From: an uncultured Lachnospiraceae bacterium
GTDB lineage: Bacteria; Bacillota; Clostridia; Lachnospirales; Lachnospiraceae
Assembly (NCBI GenBank): GCA_949076555.1
Contig: CARUOB010000008.1
Location: 40,367 to 68,185, forward strand
Length of the DNA stretch: 27,819 bases
Reading direction: 5' to 3'
In this document: positions 7,861 through 16,669 of the stretch, one piece after another
Position numbering within the stretch: the stretch's first letter is position 1
How the letters are laid out: each line of letters opens with the position of its first letter
Notes under the pieces: generated by a model
What the model was told of the DNA's origin: nothing
The model's input: the letters and a program-made list of their open reading frames with translations, nothing else
Databases searched by the model: none
Made by a program: the position numbers and the translations under genes

Positions 7861-8793
7861 CTACGCAAACATCGGCGTGGACAGATACCTGTCCCCCGAA
7901 TCGGGCAGAAGCGCCACAATCACCTTCCCTTTATTCTCCGGCCGCTTCGCAAGCTCTGCTGCCGCATGGAGCGCCGCTCCCGAAGAAATACCCACCAGCA
8001 CGCCCTCCTGCGTGGCAATCGCTCTGCCCGCCGCAAAAGCGTCCTCATTGGAGACCTTTATGATCTCATCGTAAATCTCCGTGTCCAGAATTTCCGGCAC
8101 AAAATTCGCCCCGATCCCCTGAATCTTATGCGCCCCCGGCTGTCCGCCCGAGAGAACCGGGCTGCTCTCCGGCTCCACCGCCACCACCTTTATGGCGGGA
8201 TTCTTTTCCTTTAAATAAGAACCGACACCCGTTATGGTGCCGCCGGTGCCCACGCCTGCCACGAAAATGTCCACCTTTCCGTCCGTATCCTCCCAGATCT
8301 CCGGCCCTGTGGTTCCCCTGTGGACCGCCGGGTTTGCGGGATTTTCAAACTGCCCCAGAATGATGGAACCGGGCGTCTGCGCCTGCAGTTCCTCCGCCTT
8401 TTCTATGGCCCCCTTCATCCCCTGCGCGCCGTCCGTCAGCACGAGCTTCGCGCCGTATGCCTGCAAGAGTTTTCTCCGCTCCACACTCATCGTCTCCGGC
8501 AGCGTCAGCACCGCCTGATATCCCTTGGCCGCCGCCACGGACGCCAGACCGATTCCCGTATTGCCGCTGGTCGGCTCAATGATCGTGCCGCCGGGTTTTA
8601 ATTTTCCTTCCCGCTCCGCCACCTCGATCATATGCAGGGCGACACGATCCTTCACCGATCCCGCCGGATTGAAATATTCCAGTTTCACGAGTATCACAGC
8701 GTCCGTGATGCCGTTTTTCTCTTCGTAATGGGTCACCTCCATAAGGGGCGTATGCCCGATCAGCTCCGATGCACTTTTTTTAATGTCTGCCAT
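7861..8793 (-). CDS. cysK: Cysteine synthase A (O-acetylserine sulfhydrylase)
   Basis: CysK converts O-acetylserine and sulfide to cysteine using pyridoxal phosphate. The 310-residue length is standard. The PLP lysine is Lys48 in NPAGSVKDR, the substrate/PLP loop TSGNTG is at 75-80, and the phosphate-binding loop GTGGT at 182-186. The C-terminal VALLPDSGDRYLS is typical. The start at 8793 is preceded by a GGGGAGG-type site and a promoter at 8856-8884. No clear terminator separates it from metN, so read-through into metNIQ is possible and would link cysteine synthesis with methionine uptake. Confidence 0.95.
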   Translation of the reverse strand: MADIKKSASELIGHTPLMEVTHYEEKNGITDAVILVKLEYFNPAGSVKDRVALHMIEVAEREGKLKPGGTIIEPTSGNTGIGLASVAAAKGYQAVLTLPETMSVERRKLLQAYGAKLVLTDGAQGMKGAIEKAEELQAQTPGSIILGQFENPANPAVHRGTTGPEIWEDTDGKVDIFVAGVGTGGTITGVGSYLKEKNPAIKVVAVEPESSPVLSGGQPGAHKIQGIGANFVPEILDTEIYDEIIKVSNEDAFAAGRAIATQEGVLVGISSGAALHAAAELAKRPENKGKVIVALLPDSGDRYLSTPMFA

Positions 8794-8855
8794 TTCCTTC
8801 GTCCTCCCCTTTATGTTTTATTTCATACTTTTTCGCTATGATTAATATGAAATCG

Positions 8856-8884
8856 ATGATACACCTAACAGCTCCCCATGTCAA
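8856..8884 (-). promoter_or_regulatory. Sigma-A promoter for cysK
   Basis: Minus-strand TTGACA (8879-8884) and TATCAT (8856-8861) with a 17-base spacer, just downstream of the stop of the preceding regulator gene. Confidence 0.75.
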
Positions 8885-8893
8885 CCGCTATTT

Positions 8894-9994
8894 TCAAACG
8901 CCGGACATAGCGTCCGCTTCCAGACGCACATTTGCCGCAAGCTGCCCCCTGCCGACGTGCCGTACCATGCGGTGCACCTCTTTTTCCATGTGTACCGGAC
9001 ATAGCAAAACCCCGGGAAATGCCGTCGCAAACACGCGGAAGATCTCGTCCGCAAACCCCTGCCCCATAAACTCCACGCCGTCAAAATCCAATATGACCTC
9101 CTTAAACTCCTCTAAACGGCGGCAGATTCTCCTGGCCTGGGAACGCGCCACCGGCTCCCCCGAAATACATGCTTCCCTGATCGGTATTCTTGTACGGATC
9201 AATCCCTCATCCACATCTGCAAACACATCAAACACCTCCGCTAAATCTCTCGCCGCCTCGTTTTCCAGTGTCATCATGACAAGCGTGCCGATATTCTGAA
9301 ATCGCGACGCATATGCCAGAAGCCGGTTCTCCAATACCGTGTGCTCTCTTCCGCCATAGCATTTGTACATTTTCCCGCCGGACCAGATCGCAAAAGTATC
9401 CACCGCTTTGGAAGAGAAAAAGATACCTTCCCCGGAATGGGCGCTGGCAGCGCTCGTAATCTTTCCTTTATATAGCTCCACCAACGCGTCCTTCTCGTCC
9501 GGCTCGATCCAGCCGTGTCCCGCCATATAGTCCACCAGCGTCCGGAACACGCCCACACCGTCATCCGCGATCAAAACGGTAGTATATAGGACATTTCTTC
9601 TCACAATCATCCGGATCTGTGTCCCTCTCGAATGTTCCAGCGCGTTATTTAACATCTCCACACAGACATACTGCCAGATCCGCCGCGCATTTTTCCCACA
9701 GCCGCTCAGTTTATCCCGAAGCAGCCGGTCGTAGATCTCATCCTCCTGCTGCCCGCTTTCGCTAATCTTAACACAATCCTCAAATGTCTCCTCACACAGC
9801 GCATAGCCGCATGCCTGTTCCGCCTGTTTCACAACGTTTCCTTCATCCGCCATCTTTTTCAGATAACGTTTGGCGGAAGTGATGGAAATGCCAAAGCTGT
9901 CCATGGTCTTTTCTATCAGCATTTCATCGTCAGCCGCTATTTTGCGAAGCATGTATTTTTCTATTTCCACTCTCTTCTGCTCCGTGAACGACAT
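8894..9994 (-). CDS. HTH + GHKL-type ATPase + STAS-like (DUF4325-type) regulator
   Basis: This 366-residue protein joins three modules. Residues 1-65 look like a winged helix-turn-helix (IEKTMDSFGISITSAKRYLKKMADEG). Residues about 100-260 have GHKL ATPase boxes: N-box EMLNNALEHS (113-122), G1 box DDGVGV (144-149) and G2-like SGEGIFF (187-193). Residues about 285-355 resemble the STAS-like DUF4325 fold (VILDFDGVEFMGQGFADEIFRVF). Such a combination suggests a one-protein switch using the kinase/STAS logic of anti-sigma systems on DNA, but no target is known. The start at 9994 follows GGAGGAAAT. It is transcribed away from the glycosyltransferase at 10215. Domain calls are by motif reading. Confidence 0.72.
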   Translation of the reverse strand: MSFTEQKRVEIEKYMLRKIAADDEMLIEKTMDSFGISITSAKRYLKKMADEGNVVKQAEQACGYALCEETFEDCVKISESGQQEDEIYDRLLRDKLSGCGKNARRIWQYVCVEMLNNALEHSRGTQIRMIVRRNVLYTTVLIADDGVGVFRTLVDYMAGHGWIEPDEKDALVELYKGKITSAASAHSGEGIFFSSKAVDTFAIWSGGKMYKCYGGREHTVLENRLLAYASRFQNIGTLVMMTLENEAARDLAEVFDVFADVDEGLIRTRIPIREACISGEPVARSQARRICRRLEEFKEVILDFDGVEFMGQGFADEIFRVFATAFPGVLLCPVHMEKEVHRMVRHVGRGQLAANVRLEADAMSGV

Positions 9995-10161
9995 GTATTT
10001 CCTCCAAAAACTTATTTTATTCTACGCAAACTTTATTTTGTAATTATTATAATATAATATTTACAGAATCGCAACATAATTCTCCGCATTTTTTCGATTT
10101 GCCAAAGCTGGCGCGAGCTTTCGCACCCACTTTTGATTTCGTATGCATTTATGGTGATTTG

Positions 10162-10170
10162 TGGTATACT
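10162..10170 (+). promoter_or_regulatory. Extended -10 promoter for the glycosyltransferase at 10215
   Basis: TGGTATACT, an extended -10 about 45 bases before the start codon. A TTGATT upstream at 10133 is too far away to be a standard -35. Confidence 0.45.
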
Positions 10171-10214
10171 CGAAACAGATTATTTTACAGCGATGTTTGA
10201 TTAAGGAGAACTCC

Positions 10215-11426
10215 ATGAAAATACTTTTTATCGAATGGGCAAGCTTTGGCAATGCCGACATAAAAGACGCCTTTACCAAGGAGGGACATCAGATCATCTG
10301 TTTCCCCTTTTCCAATAAGGACGCCCGCAGGGACGCCGAGATAGAGTCCTCTCTCACCAAAAAGTTGCGTGAGACCGTTCCCGACGCGGTCTTTTCCTTC
10401 AATTATTTCCCTCTCGTTTCCAATGTGTGTAAACGCGAGAATCTTCCCTATATTTCATGGATTTATGACAGCCCCTATGTTATGCTCTACTCCTATACGA
10501 CCATCAACCCCTGCAATACCATCTATGTTTTCGACCGGTCGCTGTGCCGGGAATTTAACGAGGCGGGCATCAAAACCGTCCACTATCTGCCCATGGCCGC
10601 AAACACTGACCGACTAGACAACATGAGACCGTTTCCGGCGGATTTTACGTCTACTGCGGCGCCCGTCATCCAAAGCGCGCATACCCTGCCTTTGGCGCAG
10701 GACTGCCCGTATCTGTACGACGTCTCCTTTGTCGGCTCTCTTTACAACGAGGCCCACAATTTTTATGACCGCATGGAAAATCTGTCCGCATATGCAAAGG
10801 GCTATCTGGAAGGTCTGATGCATGCCCAGATGCATGTACAGGGCTGCAATTTCATACAGGAATCATTGTCTCCCATTATGGAAGAGTTGTATCAAGCGCT
10901 CCCTATGGACCCCAATCCGGACGGCGTGGAGACAAGGGAATACCTCTACGCGCAATATGTCATTAACCGCAAGCTCACAGGATTGGAACGGCTGCGGCTG
11001 CTGACCGCGGTCACACAGGAACATACGCTCGACCTGTTTACCTTAGACGCTGCCTTTTCCCTTCCTAATCTGCGCAATCACGGGACGACGGACTACTACT
11101 CCCAGATGCCCCTTGTCTTTAAGCAAAGCAGGATTAATCTGAATATTTCCCTGCGCAGCATCAAGAGCGGCATCCCGCAGCGCGCGTTCGATATTTTGGG
11201 CGCCGGCGGTTTTCTGTTAAGTAATTATCAGGAAGATTTTCTCGAGCATTTTACTCCGGGGGAAGATTTCGACTACTATGAGAGCGAAGAAGATCTGTTG
11301 CAAAAGGTCAATTACTATCTGACTCACGAAAAGGAGCGGGCCGCTGTCGCAAAAAGCGGCCACGATAAAGTGGCTGCTGCCCACACTTACCGTGACCGCG
11401 TGCGCGAGATGCTGTCCGGTATATAA
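10215..11426 (+). CDS. CgeB-like glycosyltransferase (DUF3880 / glycosyl transferase group 1 type)
   Basis: The 403-residue protein is related along its length to the one at 25438. Shared blocks include FVGSLY, GLM-AQ-V-GCNFI-ESL, a DILG-GGFLL-NYQ block and the C-terminal YYL-HE-ER. The latter two fit the nucleotide-sugar-binding half of CgeB-type GT-B glycosyltransferases; the N-terminal part (FSFNYFPLVSNVCKRENLPYISW-YDSP) fits DUF3880. No signal peptide or membrane segment is seen, so it should act in the cytoplasm. The start at 10215 has AAGGAG 7 bases upstream; an in-frame start at 10161 overlaps the promoter. The likely role is transfer of a sugar in flagellin or surface glycosylation; donor and acceptor cannot be read from sequence. 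Confidence 0.8.
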   Translation: MKILFIEWASFGNADIKDAFTKEGHQIICFPFSNKDARRDAEIESSLTKKLRETVPDAVFSFNYFPLVSNVCKRENLPYISWIYDSPYVMLYSYTTINPCNTIYVFDRSLCREFNEAGIKTVHYLPMAANTDRLDNMRPFPADFTSTAAPVIQSAHTLPLAQDCPYLYDVSFVGSLYNEAHNFYDRMENLSAYAKGYLEGLMHAQMHVQGCNFIQESLSPIMEELYQALPMDPNPDGVETREYLYAQYVINRKLTGLERLRLLTAVTQEHTLDLFTLDAAFSLPNLRNHGTTDYYSQMPLVFKQSRINLNISLRSIKSGIPQRAFDILGAGGFLLSNYQEDFLEHFTPGEDFDYYESEEDLLQKVNYYLTHEKERAAVAKSGHDKVAAAHTYRDRVREMLSGI

Positions 11427-11508
11427 AACCGGTTCATCCGCCCTGCGCCTTATTTTCCATATGTGAAATATCTGCCTGTTTTCCGGCCGCAGGCATGCGA
11501 GGCCGCGC

Positions 11509-12000
11509 TCACAGCAAATTTCCTCTCTCGTCCACCTTGCCGCAAATCTTTGCAGGCACACCTTTCACAAGACAGTAATCAGGCACGTCTTTCGTCACCA
11601 CGGACCCTGCCGCCACCATCGCATACCGGCCCACCGTGTGCCCGCACACAATCGTCGCGTTGGCTCCGATGCTGGCCCCCTTCTTTATCAGGGTCTTTTT
11701 GTAATTCTCATGCCCTTTAGGATAGGCCGCCCGCGGAGTCAGATCGTTGGTAAACACGCAGGAGGGACCGCAGAACACATCGTCCTCCAGCTCTACCCCT
11801 TCGTATATCGATACATTATTCTGTATTTTGACGCCGTTACCGATCTTTACATGATTGGAAATATTTACATTCTGTCCGAGCACACAATTTTCACCGATCA
11901 CGGCGCCCGATTGTACATGGCAAAAATGCCAGATTTTTGTGCCTTCGCCGATGGTCACGTTCTCATCGACATAGCTGCTCTCGTGTACAAAATATGCCAT
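11509..12000 (-). CDS. wbpD: Sugar N-acetyltransferase, left-handed beta-helix (WbpD/WlbB-like)
   Basis: The 163-residue protein is built of hexapeptide repeats (VTIGEGTKIW, AVIGENCVLG, VKIGNGVKIQ, ASIGANATIV) forming a left-handed beta helix that binds acetyl-CoA. The pattern HESSYVDENVTIGEGTKIWHFCHV and VFTNDLTPRA matches the WbpD/WlbB family, which acetylates the 3-amino group of UDP-2-acetamido-3-amino-glucuronate. It ends with VPAKICGKVDERGN, also typical. It follows the dehydrogenase at 12004 with only three bases between, so the two work together. The aminotransferase (WbpE-like) and the UDP-GlcNAc 6-dehydrogenase (WbpA-like) that the pathway also needs are not in this window. Confidence 0.85.
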   Translation of the reverse strand: MAYFVHESSYVDENVTIGEGTKIWHFCHVQSGAVIGENCVLGQNVNISNHVKIGNGVKIQNNVSIYEGVELEDDVFCGPSCVFTNDLTPRAAYPKGHENYKKTLIKKGASIGANATIVCGHTVGRYAMVAAGSVVTKDVPDYCLVKGVPAKICGKVDERGNLL

Positions 12001-12003
12001 ACG

Positions 12004-13074
12004 CTAAAATCTCCCCTTAAAGTCAATCGTCGCACAGTCCTCCAGCGGAAACTTCACAATACTCCCCTCCGCCGCAGACTTATAAATCGCCAGCACAAGC
12101 TCCAGCGCCCGCTTTCCATCCATAGCCGTGACATAGGGCTGCCTGTCCTGCGTGATGGCGTTAATCATGTCCGCATAAAGCGGCGTATGCCCGTAGCCGT
12201 ATACATTGGGCGGGTTCTCATGAAATTTCGCCTTGACCTCCACCGGATCGTCCAGCAGATCCGAGAACCGCCACTCTTCTATCACATTCACAGACTGGCC
12301 GCCCGCCTTTACCGTTCCCTTTTCACCGAAAAGGTAAAGGGTCTCTTCCAGATTACTGGGGTAGACGTCTGTTGTTCCCTCCACAATACCATAGCTGCCG
12401 TTCTTAAATTTGATCAGGGCGATACCCATATCTTCCGCCTCAATATAATTGTGGTTGAGCCTGTCCGTCATACCCACCACCTCGTCGATCTCACCGCCCA
12501 TCATCCAGCGCAGAAGATCGATGTTGTGGATACACTGGTTCATCAGCGCCCCGCCGTCCTGTTCCCATGTGCCGCGCCAGGACGCCCTGTCATAGTATTC
12601 GTGGTTCCGGCACCATCTGACATGGGCCGTTCCGTAAAACAGCCTTCCAAAACGGTTCATGTCGATGGCCTCCCGTATGATCTGTACCGATTTGTTGAAC
12701 CGGTTCTGGTGGCACGCACACACTTTTACATGGTGTGTGATCGCCGCCCCGATAATCGCATCGGCGTCCGCAATGGAAAGGGCGATCGGTTTTTCAATGA
12801 TACAGTTGCAGCCATGCCCGATGCAAAACAGTGCAATCTGCGCATGGTTGCCGCTCTCCGTGCAGATCGCCACCAGCTCAGGCTTCTCCTTCTCCACCAT
12901 CTCGCGATAGTCTGTGTAGCGCTTCACACTATCGCCCAGTTTAAATTTCCGTGCTTTGTCTTCCATACATGACGGATCAATATCACAGACCGCCACCAGC
13001 TCCAGTTTATTATTCTGCGCCGCCGCTATATGATTCGGTGAAATGCGGCCGCAGCCGATCAATGCATATTTCAT
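12004..13074 (-). CDS. wbpB: Gfo/Idh/MocA nucleotide-sugar dehydrogenase (WbpB/WlbA-like)
   Basis: This 356-residue NAD-dependent oxidoreductase has the Rossmann loop ALIGCGRI (4-11), the family EKP motif (94-96) and the catalytic-site block NQCIHNIDLLRW (His183, Asp186). CHQNRFNKSVQ and EYYDRASWRGTWEQDGGALMNQ match the WbpB/WlbA group, which oxidises the 3-hydroxyl of UDP-N-acetylglucosaminuronic acid as the step before transamination and acetylation. The paired WbpD-like acetyltransferase directly downstream supports this. The product would be UDP-2,3-diacetamido-2,3-dideoxy-glucuronate. The start at 13074 has GAGGAG upstream. Other sugar dehydrogenases share the fold, so the exact substrate is inferred. 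Confidence 0.85.
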   Translation of the reverse strand: MKYALIGCGRISPNHIAAAQNNKLELVAVCDIDPSCMEDKARKFKLGDSVKRYTDYREMVEKEKPELVAICTESGNHAQIALFCIGHGCNCIIEKPIALSIADADAIIGAAITHHVKVCACHQNRFNKSVQIIREAIDMNRFGRLFYGTAHVRWCRNHEYYDRASWRGTWEQDGGALMNQCIHNIDLLRWMMGGEIDEVVGMTDRLNHNYIEAEDMGIALIKFKNGSYGIVEGTTDVYPSNLEETLYLFGEKGTVKAGGQSVNVIEEWRFSDLLDDPVEVKAKFHENPPNVYGYGHTPLYADMINAITQDRQPYVTAMDGKRALELVLAIYKSAAEGSIVKFPLEDCATIDFKGRF

Positions 13075-13192
13075 TCTGTTTCTCCTCTACTTTTGTCCGC
13101 AGTGCCTACGGGATTTCCCGTATACTCTTCCCGCCGGTCTTCGCTATTCTCTAACTAGTGTACCACAAAACAGCCTCAATTGCTCCTAAAAT

Positions 13193-13221
13193 TTGCCTGT
13201 CTCCCCCAAATATGCTAAAAT
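13193..13221 (+). promoter_or_regulatory. Sigma-A promoter for the GT2-TPR array
   Basis: TTGCCT (13193-13198) and TAAAAT (13216-13221) with a 17-base spacer; the -10 is also extended (TGCTAAAAT). It would drive the first of the four paralogous glycosyltransferases. Confidence 0.65.
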
Positions 13222-13267
13222 GTCTACAGAAGCAGAGACAAACACAGACCATTACAAGGAGTTTTCC

Positions 13268-14335
13268 ATGCATCCCATATCCGTATGCATTATCGCAAAA
13301 AATGAAGAACCGCGCATCGAACAATGTCTAAAATCCATCAAGCCCTGGGGCTTTGAAATCGTGGTCGTGGACACAGGTTCTTCGGACAGGACGAAGGAAA
13401 TTGCCGCAAAATATGCCGACAAAGTGCTGGATTTTGCATGGTGCGACGATTTCTCCGCCGCCAGAAATTTTTCCCTGCGGGAGGCTTCCCATAACTGGAT
13501 CTTTATGATCGACTGTGACGAGACCGTCAAAGAAATCGACGTGGAGGAGCTTACCTATTTCCGCAAGCATTTGTCCGATAAAGTCGGCAGTGTCTCCCGT
13601 GAAAATCTGGTCACGGAAAACGGCGTGCTGACACTGAATAACGTGGATTACACAGAGCGTTTTTTTAATAAGAAGCTGTATCACTATACGGGCCTGATCC
13701 ATGAGCAGCTCACACCGATTTGCGGAAAGGAAATACCCGCCCTGCTGCTTCACACGACGCTGCTTCACACCGGATACGATATGACACCCGAAGAGCAGGC
13801 AGCCAAATACAGGCGCAATTTTACATTACTCGAAAAACAGGCCAAAGCTGACCCCGATAACCCTTATCTCTACTATCAGCTCGGGAAAACCTGCGAGATT
13901 CTGGAGGACTTTTCCCGCGCCTGCACCTATTATGACAAGGGCCTTACCTTTGACTTAGACCCGGAGCTTGCCTATGTGCAGGCTATGGTGGTCTCCTACG
14001 GCAATGCGCTGCTGCACACGGGACAGTGTGAAACCGCGCTCGGCTTCGAGGGTATCTACGGCGAATTTTCATCCGTCACGGACTTCGTCTATCTGATGGG
14101 CAATATTTATAAGGAAAACAGCATGTTTGAGCAAGCTCTTGAGCAGTTCCAAAAAGCATTGCAGATGCCGGACGGCAGACAAAGCGGCGCAAACTCCTTC
14201 CTGCCCCTTTACCAGTGCGGAGAAATCTTTGAACGGCTAGGAGACACGGAATCGGCCCGCGCTCTCTATGCACAGTGCGGAGATTTTACCCCTGCCACCC
14301 AACGTCTGGCCGCGCTTTGTCCATCGGAGCAGTGA
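13268..14335 (+). CDS. GT2 glycosyltransferase with C-terminal TPR-like repeats, copy 1 of 4
   Basis: The 355-residue protein opens with a GT-A fold glycosyltransferase family 2 domain: ISVCIIAKNEE (4-14), VVDTGSSDRTKEIA (33-46), DDFSAARNFSL (60-70) and the metal-binding D-C-D at 82-84. From about residue 190 there are helical repeats of TPR type (NPYLYYQLGKTCEILEDFSRAC; DFVYLMGNIYKENSMFEQALEQF). The architecture resembles SunS-type peptide S-glycosyltransferases and TPR-containing glycosyltransferases near flagellin genes in clostridia; the TPR part may hold the acceptor protein. The start at 13268 follows AAGGAG; an earlier in-frame ATG at 13193 lies in the promoter. Copy 1 is the most divergent at its third-strand region (CDETVKEIDVEEL). 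Confidence 0.87.
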   Translation: MHPISVCIIAKNEEPRIEQCLKSIKPWGFEIVVVDTGSSDRTKEIAAKYADKVLDFAWCDDFSAARNFSLREASHNWIFMIDCDETVKEIDVEELTYFRKHLSDKVGSVSRENLVTENGVLTLNNVDYTERFFNKKLYHYTGLIHEQLTPICGKEIPALLLHTTLLHTGYDMTPEEQAAKYRRNFTLLEKQAKADPDNPYLYYQLGKTCEILEDFSRACTYYDKGLTFDLDPELAYVQAMVVSYGNALLHTGQCETALGFEGIYGEFSSVTDFVYLMGNIYKENSMFEQALEQFQKALQMPDGRQSGANSFLPLYQCGEIFERLGDTESARALYAQCGDFTPATQRLAALCPSEQ

Positions 14336-14421
14336 CCTACATTTGCGCAGGCACCCTCCCTTGACAGACATATGCCAAAACAGTCATCAAAAAAGAAAAG
14401 CCAGAAAAACGGAGAAATCCC

Positions 14422-15510
14422 ATGACCCCTATATCCCTATGTATCATCGGCAAAAACGAAGAAAAGCATATCGAGAACTGTCTGGCCCCCTTCGCCCCGT
14501 ATCCCTTCGAGGTCGTCTATGTGGATACCGGTTCCACCGACCGCACGAAGGAACTCGCTGCGAAACATGGCGCCAAAATATATGATTTTAAATGGATCGA
14601 CGATTTTTCCGCCGCCAGAAACTTTGCGCTTAAAAAAGCCTCCCATGAATATGTGCTCTTTGTAGACTGTGACGAATATTTGACGGCGCTCGATCTGTCC
14701 GCTCTCTATGCCGCACTGGAATCACATCCCCAGGGCGTGGGACTGCTGCTGCGCAATAACTACTACGAGGCTAACGGTACACAGACGAACTACCCTGACC
14801 GGGTAGAACGGCTTTTTTCCAAGAAATGTTTTCATTACAAGGGCATCATTCACGAACAGGTGGTAACGTCAGACGCAGACAGTCCGCTCTACGAGAGCTA
14901 CGAAATCCCCCTGACCGTGGATCACGCGGGCTACAGCGGCGGTATGGACGCCATGCGCCAAAAAGCCGAGCGCAACAACACCCTTCTCTTCCGGGAAATC
15001 AAAAAAAATCCCAAGGACCCCTACCTCTATTTTCAGGTGGGACAGTCCTACAACGGCATCTATGATTATGAAAACGCTTATATTTACTATAAAAAATCCT
15101 TTGCGCTCCCCTTACATCTGGCGGAGCCTTGGGTACAGATCATGGCTGTCGCATACATCAACGCCATGAACCATACTGGACGCTCCGAAGAAGCGCGGGC
15201 TTTTTTCGAACCGCTCTACGAACACTTTTCCGGGGACGCCAATTTTTATTGCAGTATGGGCAATATCTATCTGAATCTGGACCCGCCCCAGCCCCTCAAG
15301 GCCATGGCAGAATATGTCAAGGCGCTGCAATGCCAAAACGCAAGGGAGGAGGGCGCCAACAGCTTTATTCCCTACTATAATATCGGTCTGGTAAACGAGA
15401 TGCTGGGCAGCCGTGATTCTGCCCTCCGTTTTTATCAAAAGGCCGCAGATTTTGGCTTTTCACCTGCTTTGGAAAGACTTACCGAACTAAGCGGCACAAA
15501 CGCCTTTTGA
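14422..15510 (+). CDS. GT2 glycosyltransferase with C-terminal TPR-like repeats, copy 2 of 4
   Basis: The 362-residue paralogue has the same layout as its neighbours: ISLCIIGKNEEKHIENC (4-20), YVDTGSTDRTKELAAKHG (33-50), DDFSAARNFAL (60-70) and D-C-D at 82-84 followed by EYL. The middle block RLFSKKCFHYKGIIHEQVV is shared with copies 1 and 3. The TPR-like part includes PYLYFQVGQSYNGIYDYENA and FYCSMGNIYLNLDPPQPLKA. The start at 14422 has GGAG 8 bases before it. It lies 86 bases after copy 1 with no clear terminator or strong promoter between, so co-transcription is likely. Copies 2 and 3 are the closest pair by eye. Confidence 0.87.
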   Translation: MTPISLCIIGKNEEKHIENCLAPFAPYPFEVVYVDTGSTDRTKELAAKHGAKIYDFKWIDDFSAARNFALKKASHEYVLFVDCDEYLTALDLSALYAALESHPQGVGLLLRNNYYEANGTQTNYPDRVERLFSKKCFHYKGIIHEQVVTSDADSPLYESYEIPLTVDHAGYSGGMDAMRQKAERNNTLLFREIKKNPKDPYLYFQVGQSYNGIYDYENAYIYYKKSFALPLHLAEPWVQIMAVAYINAMNHTGRSEEARAFFEPLYEHFSGDANFYCSMGNIYLNLDPPQPLKAMAEYVKALQCQNAREEGANSFIPYYNIGLVNEMLGSRDSALRFYQKAADFGFSPALERLTELSGTNAF

Positions 15511-15570
15511 CACCCCAACCCAATAACATAAAAAACGCGCATTTTCTGCGCAGAAACGAGGACAAAACAG

Positions 15571-16668
15571 ATGATTCCGATTTCTGTATGTATCATAGGA
15601 AAAAACGAAGAAAAGCATATAGAAAAATGTCTGGAACCGCTCACCCACTATCCTTTCGAGATTGTATACGTAGATACTGGGTCTACGGACCGGACAAAAG
15701 AGCTTGCGGCCAAATACACAGACAAGATCTACGATTTCGAATGGATCGGTGATTTTTCTGCCGCCAGAAACTACTCCTTAAGCAAAGCCAGCCATAACTA
15801 TGTGCTGGTCCTTGACTGTGACGAGTACCTGATCGAACTGGATCTGGACGAACTAAGCAAAGCGATCGAAACGCATCCCCGCGGCAGCGTAGGCTCAATT
15901 ATGCGAAAAAGCTTCGCAGACACCCAATATGGCAAAAATTACTCGGAGGAAAGAATCGACCGGCTTTTCCACAAACGAAACTTCCACTATATCTATTTGA
16001 TCCATGAGCAGGTCGCCGATATCCGGACGAATTATACCGATTATGAACGCTACGATATTCCCTTGGTCGTAGATCATGTGGGCTATATCGGCACCGACGA
16101 CGAGAAACGTATCAAAGCAGAGCGCAATAACGCGCTCCTCTTCAAAGAGATCGAACGTGATCCCACAGAGCCCTATTTCTATTTTCAGGTGGCGCAGTCC
16201 TACAACCTGATCGGCGATTATGAAAACGCCTATATCTATTACAAAAAGGCATTTGAACTGCCCTTAATTCTCGATAACCTCTGGGTCCATGTGATGGCAA
16301 ACAACTTTATCAACGTTATGGTGCAGACAGGAAGGGCGGATGAGGCCCTCGCCCTCTACACCCCGGTTTATAATGATTATGCGCACAGCCAGCAGTTTTT
16401 GTGCAGTATGGGCGCCCTCTATCTGAATCAAACGCCGCCCCAGCCCTTAAAGGCGATGATGGAGTTTGTGAAAGCGTTACAGTGTACGCCCGAATCGGAG
16501 TCGGAGGATTACAGCGGCATGGCGCTCTTTAGCATGGGCTTTGCGAACGAACTTCTGGGAAATCTCCCCGCAGCCGCTTCCTTTTTGATGAAATCTGCCG
16601 AAAAGGGCTACCCTCTGGCACTGGAAAAACTGGAAGATCTGAAAAGAAATATGGAGGAGCAGGGATAG
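15571..16668 (+). CDS. GT2 glycosyltransferase with C-terminal TPR-like repeats, copy 3 of 4
   Basis: The 365-residue paralogue carries ISVCIIGKNEEKHIEKC (4-20), YVDTGSTDRTKELAAKYT (33-50), GDFSAARNYSL (60-70, with Gly in place of the first Asp seen in copies 1 and 2) and D-C-D at 82-84. The block RLFHKRNFHYIYLIHEQVA and the TPR segments PYFYFQVAQSYNLIGDYENA and FLCSMGALYLNQTPPQPLKA mirror copy 2. It follows copy 2 by 60 bases; GAGGA about 10 bases before ATG 15571 is the likely ribosome site. It probably adds a sugar to the same acceptor or to the growing glycan. The donor sugar is unknown. Confidence 0.87.
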   Translation: MIPISVCIIGKNEEKHIEKCLEPLTHYPFEIVYVDTGSTDRTKELAAKYTDKIYDFEWIGDFSAARNYSLSKASHNYVLVLDCDEYLIELDLDELSKAIETHPRGSVGSIMRKSFADTQYGKNYSEERIDRLFHKRNFHYIYLIHEQVADIRTNYTDYERYDIPLVVDHVGYIGTDDEKRIKAERNNALLFKEIERDPTEPYFYFQVAQSYNLIGDYENAYIYYKKAFELPLILDNLWVHVMANNFINVMVQTGRADEALALYTPVYNDYAHSQQFLCSMGALYLNQTPPQPLKAMMEFVKALQCTPESESEDYSGMALFSMGFANELLGNLPAAASFLMKSAEKGYPLALEKLEDLKRNMEEQG

Positions 16669-16669
16669 T

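Noticed and set aside
10061..10279. 72-residue minus-strand frame across the promoter of the 10215 gene
   Set aside because: It covers the promoter and start of a well-supported gene on the other strand and has no recognisable motif or ribosome site.
11440..11508. Terminator between the 10215 glycosyltransferase and the acetyltransferase
   Set aside because: Only a short interrupted GGCC-containing stem near 11482-11504 without a T-run; not strong enough to call.
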